Below are positions 1 to 8,168 of a DNA stretch of 14,169 nt, piece by piece. Both the position numbers and the translations under genes were made by a program. The stretch's first letter is position 1; the number at the start of each line of letters is the position of its first letter. The stretch is from Bacteroidota bacterium (GTDB lineage: Bacteria > Bacteroidota > Bacteroidia > Bacteroidales > Paludibacteraceae): assembly GCA_021804525.1 (NCBI GenBank), contig JAJZHJ010000008.1:1-14169 (forward strand). The letters run 5' to 3'. The notes beneath the pieces are model-generated. The model was not told the origin of the DNA and made no database searches. It saw nothing but the letters and a program-made list of their open reading frames with translations.

Positions 1-77
1 CTACACATTGAAAGACTGTATGAGTATTGAAAAATGGCAGTTGAAATAAAGTTTTTGGAAAAACAATCAACATCTTA
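1..77. other. Unassigned A/T-rich stretch upstream of the str promoter
   Basis: No gene can be supported here. All three forward frames hit a stop by position 49, and no residue pattern matches a known upstream neighbour. Positions 51-64 form an inverted repeat (GTTTTT-GG-AAAAAC) just upstream of the promoter. The 2-nt centre is too tight for a stable RNA hairpin. I read it as A/T-tract DNA that could act like an UP element for a strongly expressed promoter, but that is inference. Confidence 0.4.
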
Positions 78-107
78 TTGTAATCTAAAAAAATAGTCCT
101 AACTTTG
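78..107 (+). promoter_or_regulatory. Bacteroidetes-type primary sigma promoter of the str operon
   Basis: A -33 TTG at 78-80 is followed after exactly 19 nt by TAACTTTG at 100-107. This fits the Bacteroidetes consensus of TTG about 19-21 nt upstream of TAnnTTTG, which is recognised by the divergent primary sigma factor of this phylum. Transcription would begin near 112-115, giving a leader of about 50 nt before rpsL. It is the best promoter match seen in the window and the obvious driver of the whole cluster. Confidence 0.85.
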
Positions 108-163
108 CAGCCCAATTTGGAACAGATACAACCAACTTTTAAGTATTAAAATAATTAGTTAAA

Positions 164-598
164 ATGCCTACAATTCAGCAATTAGTGAGAAAAGGAAGGG
201 CTACGCTGGGAGATAAAAGCAAGGCTCCTGCGTTGGATTCTTGCCCGCAACGGCGTGGCGTTTGTGTGCGTGTTTACACGACTACTCCGAAAAAACCAAA
301 TTCTGCCATGCGTAAAGTAGCTCGTGTGCGTCTGACCAACCAGAAAGAGGTAAATGCTTACATTCCCGGGGAAGGACACAATTTGCAAGAGCACAGTATT
401 GTTTTGGTACGTGGAGGTCGTGTTAAAGACTTACCAGGTGTTCGTTATCACATTGTGAGAGGAACATTGGATGCTGCAGGTGTAAGTGGTCGTCTTCAAC
501 GTCGTTCTAAGTACGGAGCAAAACGTCCGAAACCAGGACAAGCAGCTGCAAAAGGTGCAGTAAAAGGCGCTCCAGCTAAGGGAGGAAAGAAGAAATAA
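164..598 (+). CDS. rpsL: 30S ribosomal protein S12 (uS12)
   Basis: uS12 sits at the decoding centre and helps monitor codon-anticodon pairing. The 144-residue product matches the family from its [13 protein letters not shown] start through [22 protein letters not shown] (residues about 27-48) and [14 protein letters not shown] (83-96) to [11 protein letters not shown]43 and K88, where substitutions give streptomycin resistance in Escherichia coli, are both present, as is D89, the usual methylthiolation site. About 21 residues of Ala/Gly/Lys-rich tail (from P124) extend past the E. coli end. The ATG has an A-rich upstream region with no SD. It is the first gene after the str promoter and is followed by an unusually long 139-nt spacer. 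Confidence 0.98.
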   Translation: MPTIQQLVRKGRATLGDKSKAPALDSCPQRRGVCVRVYTTTPKKPNSAMRKVARVRLTNQKEVNAYIPGEGHNLQEHSIVLVRGGRVKDLPGVRYHIVRGTLDAAGVSGRLQRRSKYGAKRPKPGQAAAKGAVKGAPAKGGKKK

Positions 599-674
599 TT
601 TATAAAAGTATTTGCGATTGATGTTCTTTTACTTCGGCTAAACAGATTTGTTGGCCGTTGAAGGTTGAGTAAAT

Positions 675-688
675 AGTCCGGTGGGACT
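675..688 (+). promoter_or_regulatory. Small hairpin in the rpsL-rpsG intercistronic spacer
   Basis: AGTCC (675-679) can pair perfectly with GGACT (684-688) around a GGTG loop. A mismatch and two A-T pairs could extend the stem. No long U-tract follows, so it is not a good terminator. Downstream, up to the rpsG start, the RNA is A/C-rich and likely single-stranded. In E. coli the rpsL-rpsG spacer carries the binding site for S7 translational autoregulation. Whether this stem plays that role here is inference. Confidence 0.35.
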
Positions 689-737
689 TTTGAAGTGACA
701 GAACAAACAACCAAAACAAACAAAATTTTGACTTACA

Positions 738-1214
738 ATGAGAAAATCGAAACCAAAAAAAAGGATTATACTACCAGATCCGGTTTTTACAGAAGCGATG
801 GTTACTAAATTTGTGAATCATCTCATGTATGATGGTAAAAAGAGTACTGCGTTCGATATCTTTTACACTTCTTTGGAGCTAGTAAAAGCAAAACTTCCCA
901 ACGAAGAAAAGACTCCGCTTGATATTTGGAAAAAAGCATTGGATAATATCACTCCGCAAGTTGAAGTGAAATCACGTCGTGTAGGCGGTGCTACATTCCA
1001 AGTTCCCACCGAAATTCGTCCAGAACGAAAGGAGTCTATTTCAATGAAAAATCTTATTTTATATTCCCGCAAACGTGGCGGAAAATCGATGGCTGAGAAG
1101 TTGGCTGCTGAGATTGTTGATGCCTTCAACAATCAAGGAGGTTCTTTCAAGCGTAAAGAAGATATGCACCGTATGGCTGAGGCAAATCGTGCATTCGCGC
1201 ATTTCAGGTTCTAA
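738..1214 (+). CDS. rpsG: 30S ribosomal protein S7 (uS7)
   Basis: uS7 is a primary 16S rRNA binder that nucleates assembly of the 30S head and lies near the E site. The 158-residue product starts with a basic arm (MRKSKPKKR). It carries the family beta-hairpin around residues 74-92 ([17 protein letters not shown]), followed by [12 protein letters not shown] and the C-terminal helix [20 protein letters not shown]. Length is normal. The ATG has no SD and is preceded by an A/C-rich tract ending in the palindrome CAAAATTTTG (721-730). The 139-nt gap from rpsL is the second longest in the window and may serve S7 feedback control. Confidence 0.98.
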   Translation: MRKSKPKKRIILPDPVFTEAMVTKFVNHLMYDGKKSTAFDIFYTSLELVKAKLPNEEKTPLDIWKKALDNITPQVEVKSRRVGGATFQVPTEIRPERKESISMKNLILYSRKRGGKSMAEKLAAEIVDAFNNQGGSFKRKEDMHRMAEANRAFAHFRF

Positions 1215-1223
1215 CCTTTAATA

Positions 1224-1257
1224 CGATACATGAGAATACACCTCTTACGATGTATTG
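1224..1257 (+). promoter_or_regulatory. Hairpin in the rpsG-fusA spacer
   Basis: CGATACAT (1224-1231) pairs with ATGTATTG (1250-1257) over 8 bp including one G-U pair. Inside the 18-nt loop, GAG (1232-1234) can stack on with CTC (1242-1244), leaving a 7-nt apical loop. No U-tract follows, so it is not a convincing terminator. It ends 20 nt before the fusA ATG and could act as an mRNA-stability or translation-control element. No function is shown by sequence alone. Confidence 0.35.
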
Positions 1258-1277
1258 ATTAAGAAAATAAAAAACTA

Positions 1278-3395
1278 ATGGCAAAACTAGACTTACATTT
1301 TACACGCAATATCGGAATCATGGCTCACATTGATGCCGGTAAAACGACTACTTCTGAACGTATATTGTTCTATACAGGACTTACTCATAAAATTGGAGAA
1401 GTGCATGACGGCGCTGCTACGATGGACTGGATGGAGCAGGAGCAAGAAAGAGGAATCACCATTACCTCGGCTGCTACAACTACGTTTTGGAATTACCAAA
1501 ATGATAATTACAAGATAAATTTAATAGACACTCCGGGGCACGTTGATTTTACCGTAGAGGTAGAACGTTCGTTACGTATATTAGACGGAGCTGTTGCTAC
1601 ATTTTGTGCTGTAGGTGGTGTAGAACCACAATCAGAAACGGTTTGGAGGCAAGCTGACAAATATAATGTTCCTCGAATTGGGTATGTCAATAAGATGGAC
1701 CGTTCTGGAGCTGATTTTTATGAAGTAGTGCGCCAGGTAAAGGATGTATTGGGTGCAAATCCGTGTCCTATCCAAATTCCAATTGGGTCTGAAGAAAAAT
1801 TCAAAGGATGTATTGATTTGATCCAAATGAAGGCCATTTATTGGCACGACGAGACTATGGGAGCCGATTATGTTCTTGAGCCGATTCCTGCTGAACTGCT
1901 TGCTGAAGCTGAACTTTGGCGTGAAAAAATGCTTGAGAAAGTGGCGGAGTGTGATGATGCGGTAATGCAAAAATTCTTTGATGACCCTTCGTCAATTACG
2001 ATAGAAGAATTAAAGCAGGCTATTCGAAAAGGGACTATTGAAATGAAGATTAACCCGATGATTTGTGGTTCTTCATTTAAAAACAAAGGTGTTCAACCTC
2101 TTTTGGATGCAGTGTGTGCTTATTTACCTAGTCCATTAGATACAGAGTTTATTGAAGGTACTGATCCATCAAATCCAGAACATAAACTTATTCGTAAACC
2201 GGATGAAGATCAACCTCTAACCGCCTTAGCATTTAAAATTGCTACCGATCCATATGTAGGACGACTTTGTTTTTTCCGTGTTTATTCAGGGCGTTTAGAT
2301 GCAGGATCTTATGTCTATAATTCTCGATCCGATAAAAAAGAGCGTATCTCACGTTTATTTCAGATGCATTCTAATAAGCAAAACCCGAAAGAATTTATTG
2401 GCGCTGGAGATATTGGTGCCGGTGTTGGCTTTAAAGATATTCGTACGGGTGATACGTTGTGTGACGAAAAACACCCAATTGTGCTTGAATCTATGGATTT
2501 TCCTGAGCCAGTTATTGGAATTGCAATTGAACCAAAGACTCAAAAAGACATGGATAAGTTAGGTATGGGTTTGTCAAAATTAGCTGAAGAAGATCCAACG
2601 TTCCGTGTGAAGACGAATGAAGAAACCGGACAAACTGTTATTGAAGGAATGGGTGAATTGCACCTTGAAATTATTATTGATCGTCTGCGTCGTGAGTTCA
2701 AAGTGGAATGCAACCAAGGTCGTCCTCAAGTATCTTATAAAGAGGCAATTACAAAAACAGTAGAACTACGTGAAGTATACAAGAAACAATCAGGTGGTCG
2801 TGGGAAATTTGCTGATATAATTGTGAAAGTAGGTCCTGCTGATGTTGATTTTGAAGGAAGTTTACAGTTTGTTGATGAGGTGAAAGGAGGTAATATTCCA
2901 AAAGAATATATTCCGGCTATTCAAAAGGGATTTACAGTTGCCATGAAAAATGGTGTTTTAGCAGGTTTTCCTCTTGACACTCTTAAAGTAGTTGTTGTTG
3001 ATGGTTCTTTTCATGCCGTTGACTCAGACCAATTATCCTTTGAGATTTGTGCGCAGATTGCTTACAAAAATGCTTGTGCTAAAGCAAAACCTGTTTTGCT
3101 TGAACCAATTATGAAAATTGAAGTGGTTACTCCTGAAGAAAATATGGGAGATGTCATTGGAGATTTGAACAAGCGTCGTGGGCAAGTGGAAGGTATGGAG
3201 TCAAGTAGAACGGGTGCTCGTATTGTTAAAGCAAAAGTTCCTCTATCAGAAATGTTTGGCTATGTAACAACGCTCCGTACAATTAGTTCAGGAAGAGCAA
3301 CTTCATCTATGGAATTCTCTCATTACGCTGAAGTATCAACGGCAATTGCCAAAGTAGTGGTTGCTGAAGCAAAAGGGAAAGTAGAATTATTATAA
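1278..3395 (+). CDS. fusA: Translation elongation factor G
   Basis: EF-G is the GTPase that drives tRNA-mRNA translocation and, with RRF, ribosome recycling. The 705-residue product has all GTPase motifs: G1 AHIDAGKT (16-23), switch I RGITI (58-62), G3 DTPGH (84-88) and G4 NKMD (138-141). The EF-Tu-like domain II follows ([23 protein letters not shown]). Domain III has [18 protein letters not shown], domain IV has [17 protein letters not shown], and domain V has [28 protein letters not shown]. Position in the str cluster supports the housekeeping EF-G. No tuf gene follows, unlike in enteric bacteria. An 11/12 match to a canonical SD lies inside the gene at 2883-2894 with no start nearby. Confidence 0.98.
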   Translation: MAKLDLHFTRNIGIMAHIDAGKTTTSERILFYTGLTHKIGEVHDGAATMDWMEQEQERGITITSAATTTFWNYQNDNYKINLIDTPGHVDFTVEVERSLRILDGAVATFCAVGGVEPQSETVWRQADKYNVPRIGYVNKMDRSGADFYEVVRQVKDVLGANPCPIQIPIGSEEKFKGCIDLIQMKAIYWHDETMGADYVLEPIPAELLAEAELWREKMLEKVAECDDAVMQKFFDDPSSITIEELKQAIRKGTIEMKINPMICGSSFKNKGVQPLLDAVCAYLPSPLDTEFIEGTDPSNPEHKLIRKPDEDQPLTALAFKIATDPYVGRLCFFRVYSGRLDAGSYVYNSRSDKKERISRLFQMHSNKQNPKEFIGAGDIGAGVGFKDIRTGDTLCDEKHPIVLESMDFPEPVIGIAIEPKTQKDMDKLGMGLSKLAEEDPTFRVKTNEETGQTVIEGMGELHLEIIIDRLRREFKVECNQGRPQVSYKEAITKTVELREVYKKQSGGRGKFADIIVKVGPADVDFEGSLQFVDEVKGGNIPKEYIPAIQKGFTVAMKNGVLAGFPLDTLKVVVVDGSFHAVDSDQLSFEICAQIAYKNACAKAKPVLLEPIMKIEVVTPEENMGDVIGDLNKRRGQVEGMESSRTGARIVKAKVPLSEMFGYVTTLRTISSGRATSSMEFSHYAEVSTAIAKVVVAEAKGKVELL

Positions 3396-3486
3396 CGTAA
3401 ATCAGGCGTGAGGATCAGGGTGTGTTAGTAAATGACTCTTAACGTCAACTGATTAAAACGCAATATATTATTAATACAAGAGATCA
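3396..3486 (+). other. fusA-rpsJ junction spacer with possible long-range stem
   Basis: This 91-nt spacer joins the str and S10 blocks where tuf sits in many other bacteria. AATCAG (3400-3405) can pair with CTGATT (3449-3454), enclosing a weaker inner stem made from GTTA-GT and AC-TCT-TAAC around 3424-3444. GCGT (3406-3409) and ACGC (3458-3461) offer a competing pairing. No TAnnTTTG promoter or terminator is visible. In E. coli the S10 leader mediates L4 autoregulation. A comparable role here is only a possibility. Confidence 0.25.
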
Positions 3487-3792
3487 ATGAGTCAAAAAAT
3501 TAGAATTAAATTAAAATCGTATGATCACAATCTGGTCGATAAGTCGGCAGAAAAGATTGTGAAAACGGTAAGAGCAACAGGAGCTGTTGTAAGTGGCCCA
3601 ATCCCATTACCTACGCACAAGCGGATATTTACCGTATTGCGCTCGCCTTTTGTGAATAAAAAGGCACGTGAACAGTTTGAATTAGCCACATACAAGCGTT
3701 TAATTGACATTTACAGCTCCACAGCAAAAACTGTAGATGCTTTGATGAAGCTTGAGTTGCCAAGTGGAGTAGAAGTAGAAATTAAAGTGTGA
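3487..3792 (+). CDS. rpsJ: 30S ribosomal protein S10 (uS10, NusE)
   Basis: uS10 is a 30S head protein. In many bacteria it also acts as NusE, pairing with NusB in transcription antitermination and bridging NusG to the ribosome. The 101-residue product matches across its length: [21 protein letters not shown] at the N-terminus, [14 protein letters not shown] at about 37-50, the family signature [14 protein letters not shown] (52-65) on the extended loop, and a conserved SGVEVEIKV end. Translation starts at ATG without a clear SD. It heads the S10 block and is followed 19 nt later by rplC. Confidence 0.98.
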   Translation: MSQKIRIKLKSYDHNLVDKSAEKIVKTVRATGAVVSGPIPLPTHKRIFTVLRSPFVNKKAREQFELATYKRLIDIYSSTAKTVDALMKLELPSGVEVEIKV

Positions 3793-3811
3793 TCATTAAA
3801 TTTTATTTGAA

Positions 3812-4429
3812 ATGCCAGGATTAATTGGAAAAAAAATCGGAATGACATCCGTTTTCAGTGCCGATGGGAAAAATGTTCCATGCACTGTTATCGAAGCTGG
3901 TCCTTGTGTTGTTACCCAGATTAAGAGTGTTGATATAGATGGTTATAATGCCTTGCAGGTAGGTTTTGAAGATAAGAAAGAGAAACATACTACAAAACCT
4001 GAAGTGGGACATTTTACCAAAGCTGGAGTAACACCTAAGAGACACTTGGTTGAGTTCAAAGGATTTGAAGGAGAATTCAAATTAGGAGACACCCTGACGG
4101 TTGAACTATTTGCAGATGCCATGTGGGTAGATGTAGAAGGAACATCAAAAGGAAAAGGGTTTCAAGGAGTAGTAAAAAGACATGGCTTCGGTGGTGTAGG
4201 ACAAAGCACACATGGACAGCACAATCGTTTACGAGCACCTGGTTCTGTAGGTGCATCTTCTTTCCCATCTAAAGTTGTGAAAGGCATGAGAATGGCCGGA
4301 CGAATGGGGGGCGATACCAAAACGGTACAAAACCTGCAAGTATTAAAGGTAATCCCTGAACATAATTTGTTGCTTGTCAAAGGTTCTGTTCCCGGGGCAA
4401 AAGGTTCAATCGTAATTATCAATAAATAA
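3812..4429 (+). CDS. rplC: 50S ribosomal protein L3 (uL3)
   Basis: uL3 is an early-assembly 23S rRNA binder with a loop that reaches the peptidyl transferase centre. The 205-residue product has [15 protein letters not shown] at the start, [19 protein letters not shown] at about 110-128, and the central extension [29 protein letters not shown] (about 139-167). It ends with [15 protein letters not shown]. At the site equivalent to E. coli Gln150, methylated by PrmB, this protein has Ser150 within GASSFPSK, so that modification cannot occur here. The stop overlaps the next start as TAATG, sharing one base with rplD, which suggests translational coupling. Confidence 0.98.
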   Translation: MPGLIGKKIGMTSVFSADGKNVPCTVIEAGPCVVTQIKSVDIDGYNALQVGFEDKKEKHTTKPEVGHFTKAGVTPKRHLVEFKGFEGEFKLGDTLTVELFADAMWVDVEGTSKGKGFQGVVKRHGFGGVGQSTHGQHNRLRAPGSVGASSFPSKVVKGMRMAGRMGGDTKTVQNLQVLKVIPEHNLLLVKGSVPGAKGSIVIINK

Positions 4430-5058
4430 TGGAACTGAACGTATACAACAAAGAAGGAAAAGAAATCGGGAATAAGGTTACTATGAACGATGCTATTTTT
4501 GGGATTACTCCCAATGATCATGCTATCTATTTGGATGTAAAACAATACATGGCTAATAGACGTCAAGGCACGCATAAAGCAAAGCAAAGAAGTGAGATTT
4601 CCGGTAGTACGCGCAAGCTCATAAAACAAAAAGGAGGAGGAGGTGCGCGTAGAGGTGATATTAATTCTCCGTTGCTGGTTGGTGGAGGCCGAGTATTTGG
4701 ACCTGTTCCACGTGACTATAGTTTCAAATTGAATAAGAAACTAAAACAGTTGGCTCGTAAATCAGCATTAACGTATAAAGCGTTAGAATCAGCCATTGTC
4801 ATCGTCGATTCACTGCAGTACGAAGCGCCTAAAACAAAAAATATGCTTGCATTGATGGAAAATTTGAAAGTAGCAGGGAAAAAGCCACTTATCATTTTAC
4901 CGGAAGCAAATAAAAACGTATATTTGTCGGCTCGTAACTTGCAGTACGTTAACGTGACAACGATTTCGGAATTAAATACTTATAAAATTCTGAATGCAAA
5001 ATCGCTTATCATTGTTCAAGCTGCACTTGATGGATTAGATCAAATATTTAAAGTATAA
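4429..5058 (+). CDS. rplD: 50S ribosomal protein L4 (uL4)
   Basis: uL4 binds 23S rRNA domain I, and its extended loop lines the constriction of the peptide exit tunnel. The 209-residue product shows the loop at about 43-80: [20 protein letters not shown], then [12 protein letters not shown], then [20 protein letters not shown]. The usual tunnel-loop KGTGRAR motif reads KGGGGAR (68-74), so the Thr is replaced by Gly. Changes in this motif are linked to macrolide response in other bacteria. The C-terminal globular part ([12 protein letters not shown] to [15 protein letters not shown]) is normal. It overlaps rplC by one base. In E. coli L4 represses its own operon, but no such site is evident here. 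Confidence 0.97.
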   Translation: MELNVYNKEGKEIGNKVTMNDAIFGITPNDHAIYLDVKQYMANRRQGTHKAKQRSEISGSTRKLIKQKGGGGARRGDINSPLLVGGGRVFGPVPRDYSFKLNKKLKQLARKSALTYKALESAIVIVDSLQYEAPKTKNMLALMENLKVAGKKPLIILPEANKNVYLSARNLQYVNVTTISELNTYKILNAKSLIIVQAALDGLDQIFKV

Positions 5059-5070
5059 AGGGGTAAAAAG

Positions 5071-5361
5071 ATGGGAATTATATTAAAACCGGTTGTTACT
5101 GAAAAAGCAACTGGAATCAGTGAAAAACTCAATCGTTTCACCTTACGCGTTGATAAAAATGCAAATAAGGTCGAAATCAAGAAAGCGATTGAAGAAATGT
5201 ATAGTGTAACGGTAACTTCTGTTAATACGGCAATTATGCCAAGCAAGAAGAAGAGCCGATTTACAAAAGGTGGCGTTATCAGCGGGAAGACACCTGCTTA
5301 CAAAAAAGCGATTGTCACGTTGAAAGAAGGAGATAAAATTGATTTTTATAGCAATATTTAA
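5071..5361 (+). CDS. rplW: 50S ribosomal protein L23 (uL23)
   Basis: uL23 sits at the polypeptide tunnel exit and is the docking site for trigger factor and part of the site for the signal recognition particle. The 96-residue product begins [15 protein letters not shown]. Glu11 in the TEK motif corresponds to E. coli Glu18, which is important for trigger factor binding. The family helix [21 protein letters not shown] and the C-terminal strand [15 protein letters not shown] follow. The start lies 12 nt after rplD. An AAAGGGG stretch upstream gives only weak SD potential. Confidence 0.97.
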   Translation: MGIILKPVVTEKATGISEKLNRFTLRVDKNANKVEIKKAIEEMYSVTVTSVNTAIMPSKKKSRFTKGGVISGKTPAYKKAIVTLKEGDKIDFYSNI

Positions 5362-5369
5362 CCACAACA

Positions 5370-6194
5370 ATGGCGGTACGTAAATTAAACCCGATAACAC
5401 CGGGGCAGAGACACAAAATTATCGGTACATTTGAAACAATTACTTCGAGTGTGCCGGAGAAATCTCTTGTGAAAGGAACTTCAAAATCCGGAGGTAGAAA
5501 TAACGATGGAAAAATGACCATGCGTTATATCGGTGGAGGACACAAGAAGAAATATAGGGTAATTGACTTCAAGCGAAACAAAGATGGCATTCCTGCCAAA
5601 GTGAATTCAATCGAATACGATCCGAATCGTACGGCAAGAATTGCATTATTGTTTTATGCAGATGGAGAAAAAAGATATATTCTTGCACCGAATGGATTGC
5701 AGGTAGGTCAGACTTTGTTATCAGGTAGTCAGGCGGTACCTGAAGTTGGTAACTCTCTTCCGTTGCAAAACATTCCACTCGGAACGATTGTTCATAATAT
5801 TGAACTGCGACCGGGACAAGGAGCGGCTTTGGTACGCTCTGCGGGAACTTTTGCGCAATTGACTTCACGTGAGGACAATTATGCTATTGTTAAGTTGCCT
5901 TCAGGTGAAACAAGAAAAATTCTTTCCTCATGTAAAGCAACGGTTGGAAGTGTTGGTAATTCAGAACACAATCTTGAAAGTTCTGGGAAGGCAGGGAGAT
6001 CACGTTGGCAAGGGCGTCGTCCTCGCGTTCGCGGTGTTGCAATGAATCCTGTAGATCACCCAATGGGTGGGGGTGAAGGTCGTGCTTCAGGTGGACATCC
6101 ACGCTCTCGTAAGGGCTTGTTGGCTAAGGGGTATAAGACAAGAGCTCCTAAAAAGCAATCAAGCAAGTATATTATCGAAAGAAGAAAAAAATAA
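5370..6194 (+). CDS. rplB: 50S ribosomal protein L2 (uL2)
   Basis: uL2 is a core 23S rRNA binder needed for subunit association and peptidyl transferase activity. The 274-residue product shows the OB-like and SH3-like body ([21 protein letters not shown] at about 58-78, [16 protein letters not shown] at about 92-107) and the signature [18 protein letters not shown] (221-238). His230 aligns with the functionally important E. coli His229. The second His of the usual DHPHGGG reads Met232, as I recall for Bacteroidetes generally. The C-terminal tail [19 protein letters not shown] is highly basic. Spacing to rplW is 8 nt, and the start has no SD. Confidence 0.98.
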   Translation: MAVRKLNPITPGQRHKIIGTFETITSSVPEKSLVKGTSKSGGRNNDGKMTMRYIGGGHKKKYRVIDFKRNKDGIPAKVNSIEYDPNRTARIALLFYADGEKRYILAPNGLQVGQTLLSGSQAVPEVGNSLPLQNIPLGTIVHNIELRPGQGAALVRSAGTFAQLTSREDNYAIVKLPSGETRKILSSCKATVGSVGNSEHNLESSGKAGRSRWQGRRPRVRGVAMNPVDHPMGGGEGRASGGHPRSRKGLLAKGYKTRAPKKQSSKYIIERRKK

Positions 6195-6214
6195 CGCATA
6201 ATTAGAAATATACT

Positions 6215-6481
6215 ATGAGTCGTTCATTAAAAAAAGGACCTTACATTAATTTGAAGCTTGAAAAGAAAGTATTCGCTATGAATGAAACCGGTAAGAAATC
6301 GGTTATTAAAACATGGGCGCGTGCTTCCATGATCTCACCTGATTTTGTAGGTCATACTATTGCAGTTCACAACGGGAATAAATTTATACCGGTTTACGTT
6401 ACCGAAAACATGGTGGGACACAAATTGGGAGAATTTTCTCCCACGCGTACTTTCCGTGGCCATAGTGGTAATAGAAAATAA
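6215..6481 (+). CDS. rpsS: 30S ribosomal protein S19 (uS19)
   Basis: uS19 forms a complex with uS13 in the 30S head, contacting the A-site tRNA region and the intersubunit bridge. The 88-residue product is full length. It starts [19 protein letters not shown], continues with [31 protein letters not shown] and ends with the signature [18 protein letters not shown]. The order rplB-rpsS-rplV is the standard S10-operon order. The start follows rplB by 20 nt without an SD. Confidence 0.98.
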   Translation: MSRSLKKGPYINLKLEKKVFAMNETGKKSVIKTWARASMISPDFVGHTIAVHNGNKFIPVYVTENMVGHKLGEFSPTRTFRGHSGNRK

Positions 6482-6489
6482 CCCGTTCC

Positions 6490-6511
6490 ATTTATTTACT
6501 TGAAAATAAAT
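6490..6511 (+). repeat. A/T inverted repeat in the rpsS-rplV spacer
   Basis: ATTTATTT (6490-6497) and AAATAAAT (6504-6511) are perfect 8-nt complements around a 6-nt loop. With only A-T pairs the hairpin is weak, and no U-tract follows. It sits 13 nt upstream of the rplV start. It may be a mild translation or processing element, or chance in A/T-rich spacer DNA. Confidence 0.3.
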
Positions 6512-6524
6512 CAATATCAATAAG

Positions 6525-6959
6525 ATGGGTTCAAGAAAAAGAAATTCAGCCGAAAGAAGGAAAGAAGACCTCAAAGCACAATATTTTGCCCGATTAAATG
6601 ATGTTCCAACTTCACCCCGAAAAATGCGCTTAGTAGCAGATATGATTCGAGGTATGGAAGTGAATAAAGCGTTGGGTGTATTGAAATTTTCGACAAAGGA
6701 GGCTTCGATCAGAGTGGAAAAATTATTACGTTCCGCTATTTCCAATTGGGAACAGAAAACTGAACAAAAGGCAGAAAATGCTAATTTAATTGTTAGTGAA
6801 ATTCATGTTGCCGGTGGAAGAATGTTGAAGCGTTTACGTCCAGCTCCCCAAGGGAGAGGTTATCGCGTTCGCAAACGTTCAAATCACGTAACACTGTATG
6901 TTGACACAAAGAAGAGTACAAACGTAACAAAAGAAGTGGCAGATGGGACAAAAAGTTAA
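6525..6959 (+). CDS. rplV: 50S ribosomal protein L22 (uL22)
   Basis: uL22 binds all domains of 23S rRNA, and its long beta-hairpin lines the exit tunnel opposite uL4. The 144-residue product is longer than the E. coli form (about 110). It has an N-terminal basic arm ([24 protein letters not shown]) and a short extra C-terminus. The core has [27 protein letters not shown], and the hairpin [23 protein letters not shown] (about 104-126). The last 17 nt overlap the start of rpsC in a different frame, so rpsC translation is probably coupled to termination here. A perfect AAAGGAGG lies inside the gene at 6695-6702. Confidence 0.97.
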   Translation: MGSRKRNSAERRKEDLKAQYFARLNDVPTSPRKMRLVADMIRGMEVNKALGVLKFSTKEASIRVEKLLRSAISNWEQKTEQKAENANLIVSEIHVAGGRMLKRLRPAPQGRGYRVRKRSNHVTLYVDTKKSTNVTKEVADGTKS

Positions 6960-7710
6960 TCCAATAAGTAATCGTTTAGGAATCATCCGAGGATGGGATT
7001 CTAATTGGTATGGTGGTAAAGATTATGGTGAAACGTTGTTGGAAGACAGCAAAATCAGGAAGTATCTCCATGCCCGTCTTGCTAAAGCGAGTGTTTCGCG
7101 TGTAGTAATTGAGAGAACCTTAAAGCTTATCACAATCACCGTATGTACAGCGCGTCCCGGTATCATTATCGGGAAAGGCGGTCAAGAGGTGGATAAGTTA
7201 AAAGAAGAGTTGAAAAAAATAACAGACAAAGATGTTCAAATTAACATTTTTGAGGTGAAACGCCCTGAATTGGATGCTGTGATTGTTGCTAACAACATCG
7301 CACGTCAGATCGAAGGGAAAATAGCCTATCGCCGTGCTGTTAAAATGGCAATTGCTTCCACTATGCGTATGGGTGCCGAAGGCATAAAGGTACAGGTATC
7401 TGGTCGGCTTAATGGAGCTGAGATGGCACGTTCTGAGATGTATAAAGAAGGACGCACGCCATTACATACCTTTCGTGCTGATATCGATTATGCCTTAGGA
7501 GAAGCATTGACAAAGGTTGGTTTAATCGGAGTAAAAGTATGGATATGTCGTGGTGAAATTTATGACAAGCCGGATCTAGCCCCACAATTTTCATCTTCAA
7601 AAGAGAACTCCAACAATAGAGCCCCTCGTAATGATCGCAATGACCGTTCTGATCGCAATGATCGCAACGATCGTCGAGGTGGATTTAGAAAAAAGAAAAA
7701 TAATTTCTAA
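6943..7710 (+). CDS. rpsC: 30S ribosomal protein S3 (uS3)
   Basis: uS3 lies at the mRNA entry channel and contributes to the ribosomal helicase activity. The 255-residue product starts [13 protein letters not shown] and has a type II KH domain with the GKGG loop (77-80) in [16 protein letters not shown]. The C-terminal domain follows with [22 protein letters not shown] and [15 protein letters not shown]. It is about 20 residues longer than the E. coli protein because of an Asn/Asp/Arg-rich tail with five NDR-type triplets before [12 protein letters not shown]. The start, inside the end of rplV, is fixed by the conserved N-terminus. Confidence 0.98.
   Translation: MGQKVNPISNRLGIIRGWDSNWYGGKDYGETLLEDSKIRKYLHARLAKASVSRVVIERTLKLITITVCTARPGIIIGKGGQEVDKLKEELKKITDKDVQINIFEVKRPELDAVIVANNIARQIEGKIAYRRAVKMAIASTMRMGAEGIKVQVSGRLNGAEMARSEMYKEGRTPLHTFRADIDYALGEALTKVGLIGVKVWICRGEIYDKPDLAPQFSSSKENSNNRAPRNDRNDRSDRNDRNDRRGGFRKKKNNF
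7630..7674 (+). repeat. Five-copy 9-bp tandem repeat encoding NDR triplets in rpsC
   Basis: Five in-frame copies of an AAT-GAT-CGC-like 9-mer encode [15 protein letters not shown]. Copies differ mainly at wobble positions, and one begins with Ser, so the array is not freshly duplicated. It falls in the C-terminal tail of uS3, which looks disordered and basic or mixed-charge. Being a multiple of 3, copy-number change would preserve the reading frame. Confidence 0.8.
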
Positions 7711-7730
7711 CGCATTGAATTCTTAGACTT

Positions 7731-8162
7731 ATGTTACAACCGAAAAAAACAAAGTTCAGAAGGCAGCAAAAGGGACGCATGAAAGGTGTGGCTCAACGAG
7801 GGAATCAGCTTGCATTCGGCTCTTTCGGCATAAAATCGTTGCAATCAAAATGGATTACGGGACGCCAAATTGAAGCTGCACGTATTGCTGTAACCCGCCA
7901 TATGCAACGGCAAGGACAAATTTGGATTCGGATTTTTCCCGATAAACCAATTACAAAGAAGCCAGCAGAAGTACGTATGGGAAAAGGTAAAGGATCTCCT
8001 GAAGGGTTTGTTGCTCCTGTTACGCCAGGTCGTATGATTATTGAAGTAGAAGGTGTTTCTTTTGAAATTGCAAAGGAGGCTTTGCGTTTAGCAGCACAGA
8101 AACTGCCTGTTACTACTAAGTTTGTTATCAGGCGTGATTTTGACTCAACTCTTACAATGTAA
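7731..8162 (+). CDS. rplP: 50S ribosomal protein L16 (uL16)
   Basis: uL16 joins late in 50S assembly and organises the A-site tRNA region near the peptidyl transferase centre. The 143-residue product begins [19 protein letters not shown]. It has the conserved [30 protein letters not shown] stretch (about 44-73) and VRMGKGKG (81-88). Arg82 corresponds to E. coli Arg81, the site of oxygenase-catalysed hydroxylation in that species. The protein ends [17 protein letters not shown] plus a short tail. It lies 20 nt after rpsC and 6 nt before rpmC. An internal AAAGGAGG occurs at 8072-8079. Confidence 0.98.
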   Translation: MLQPKKTKFRRQQKGRMKGVAQRGNQLAFGSFGIKSLQSKWITGRQIEAARIAVTRHMQRQGQIWIRIFPDKPITKKPAEVRMGKGKGSPEGFVAPVTPGRMIIEVEGVSFEIAKEALRLAAQKLPVTTKFVIRRDFDSTLTM

Positions 8163-8168
8163 TTGAAT

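Noticed and set aside
164..598. Streptomycin-resistance changes in rpsL
   Set aside because: K43, K88 and P91 are the sensitive-type residues.
1632..1970. 112-codon reverse-strand open frame within fusA
   Set aside because: It overlaps the EF-G GTPase domain and its downstream region on the opposite strand and shows no independent coding evidence.
4162..4629. 155-codon reverse-strand open frame across rplC-rplD
   Set aside because: It lies wholly antisense to two clear ribosomal protein genes, has no recognisable motifs and no start context. It is a shadow of the coding frames.
6335..6745. 136-codon reverse-strand open frame over rpsS-rplV
   Set aside because: It is antisense to conserved genes, with a composition typical of reverse-frame translation and no family resemblance.
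8163..8168. TTG start for rpmC two codons upstream
   Set aside because: The ATG at 8169 gives the normal L29 N-terminus. There is no SD to favour TTG.
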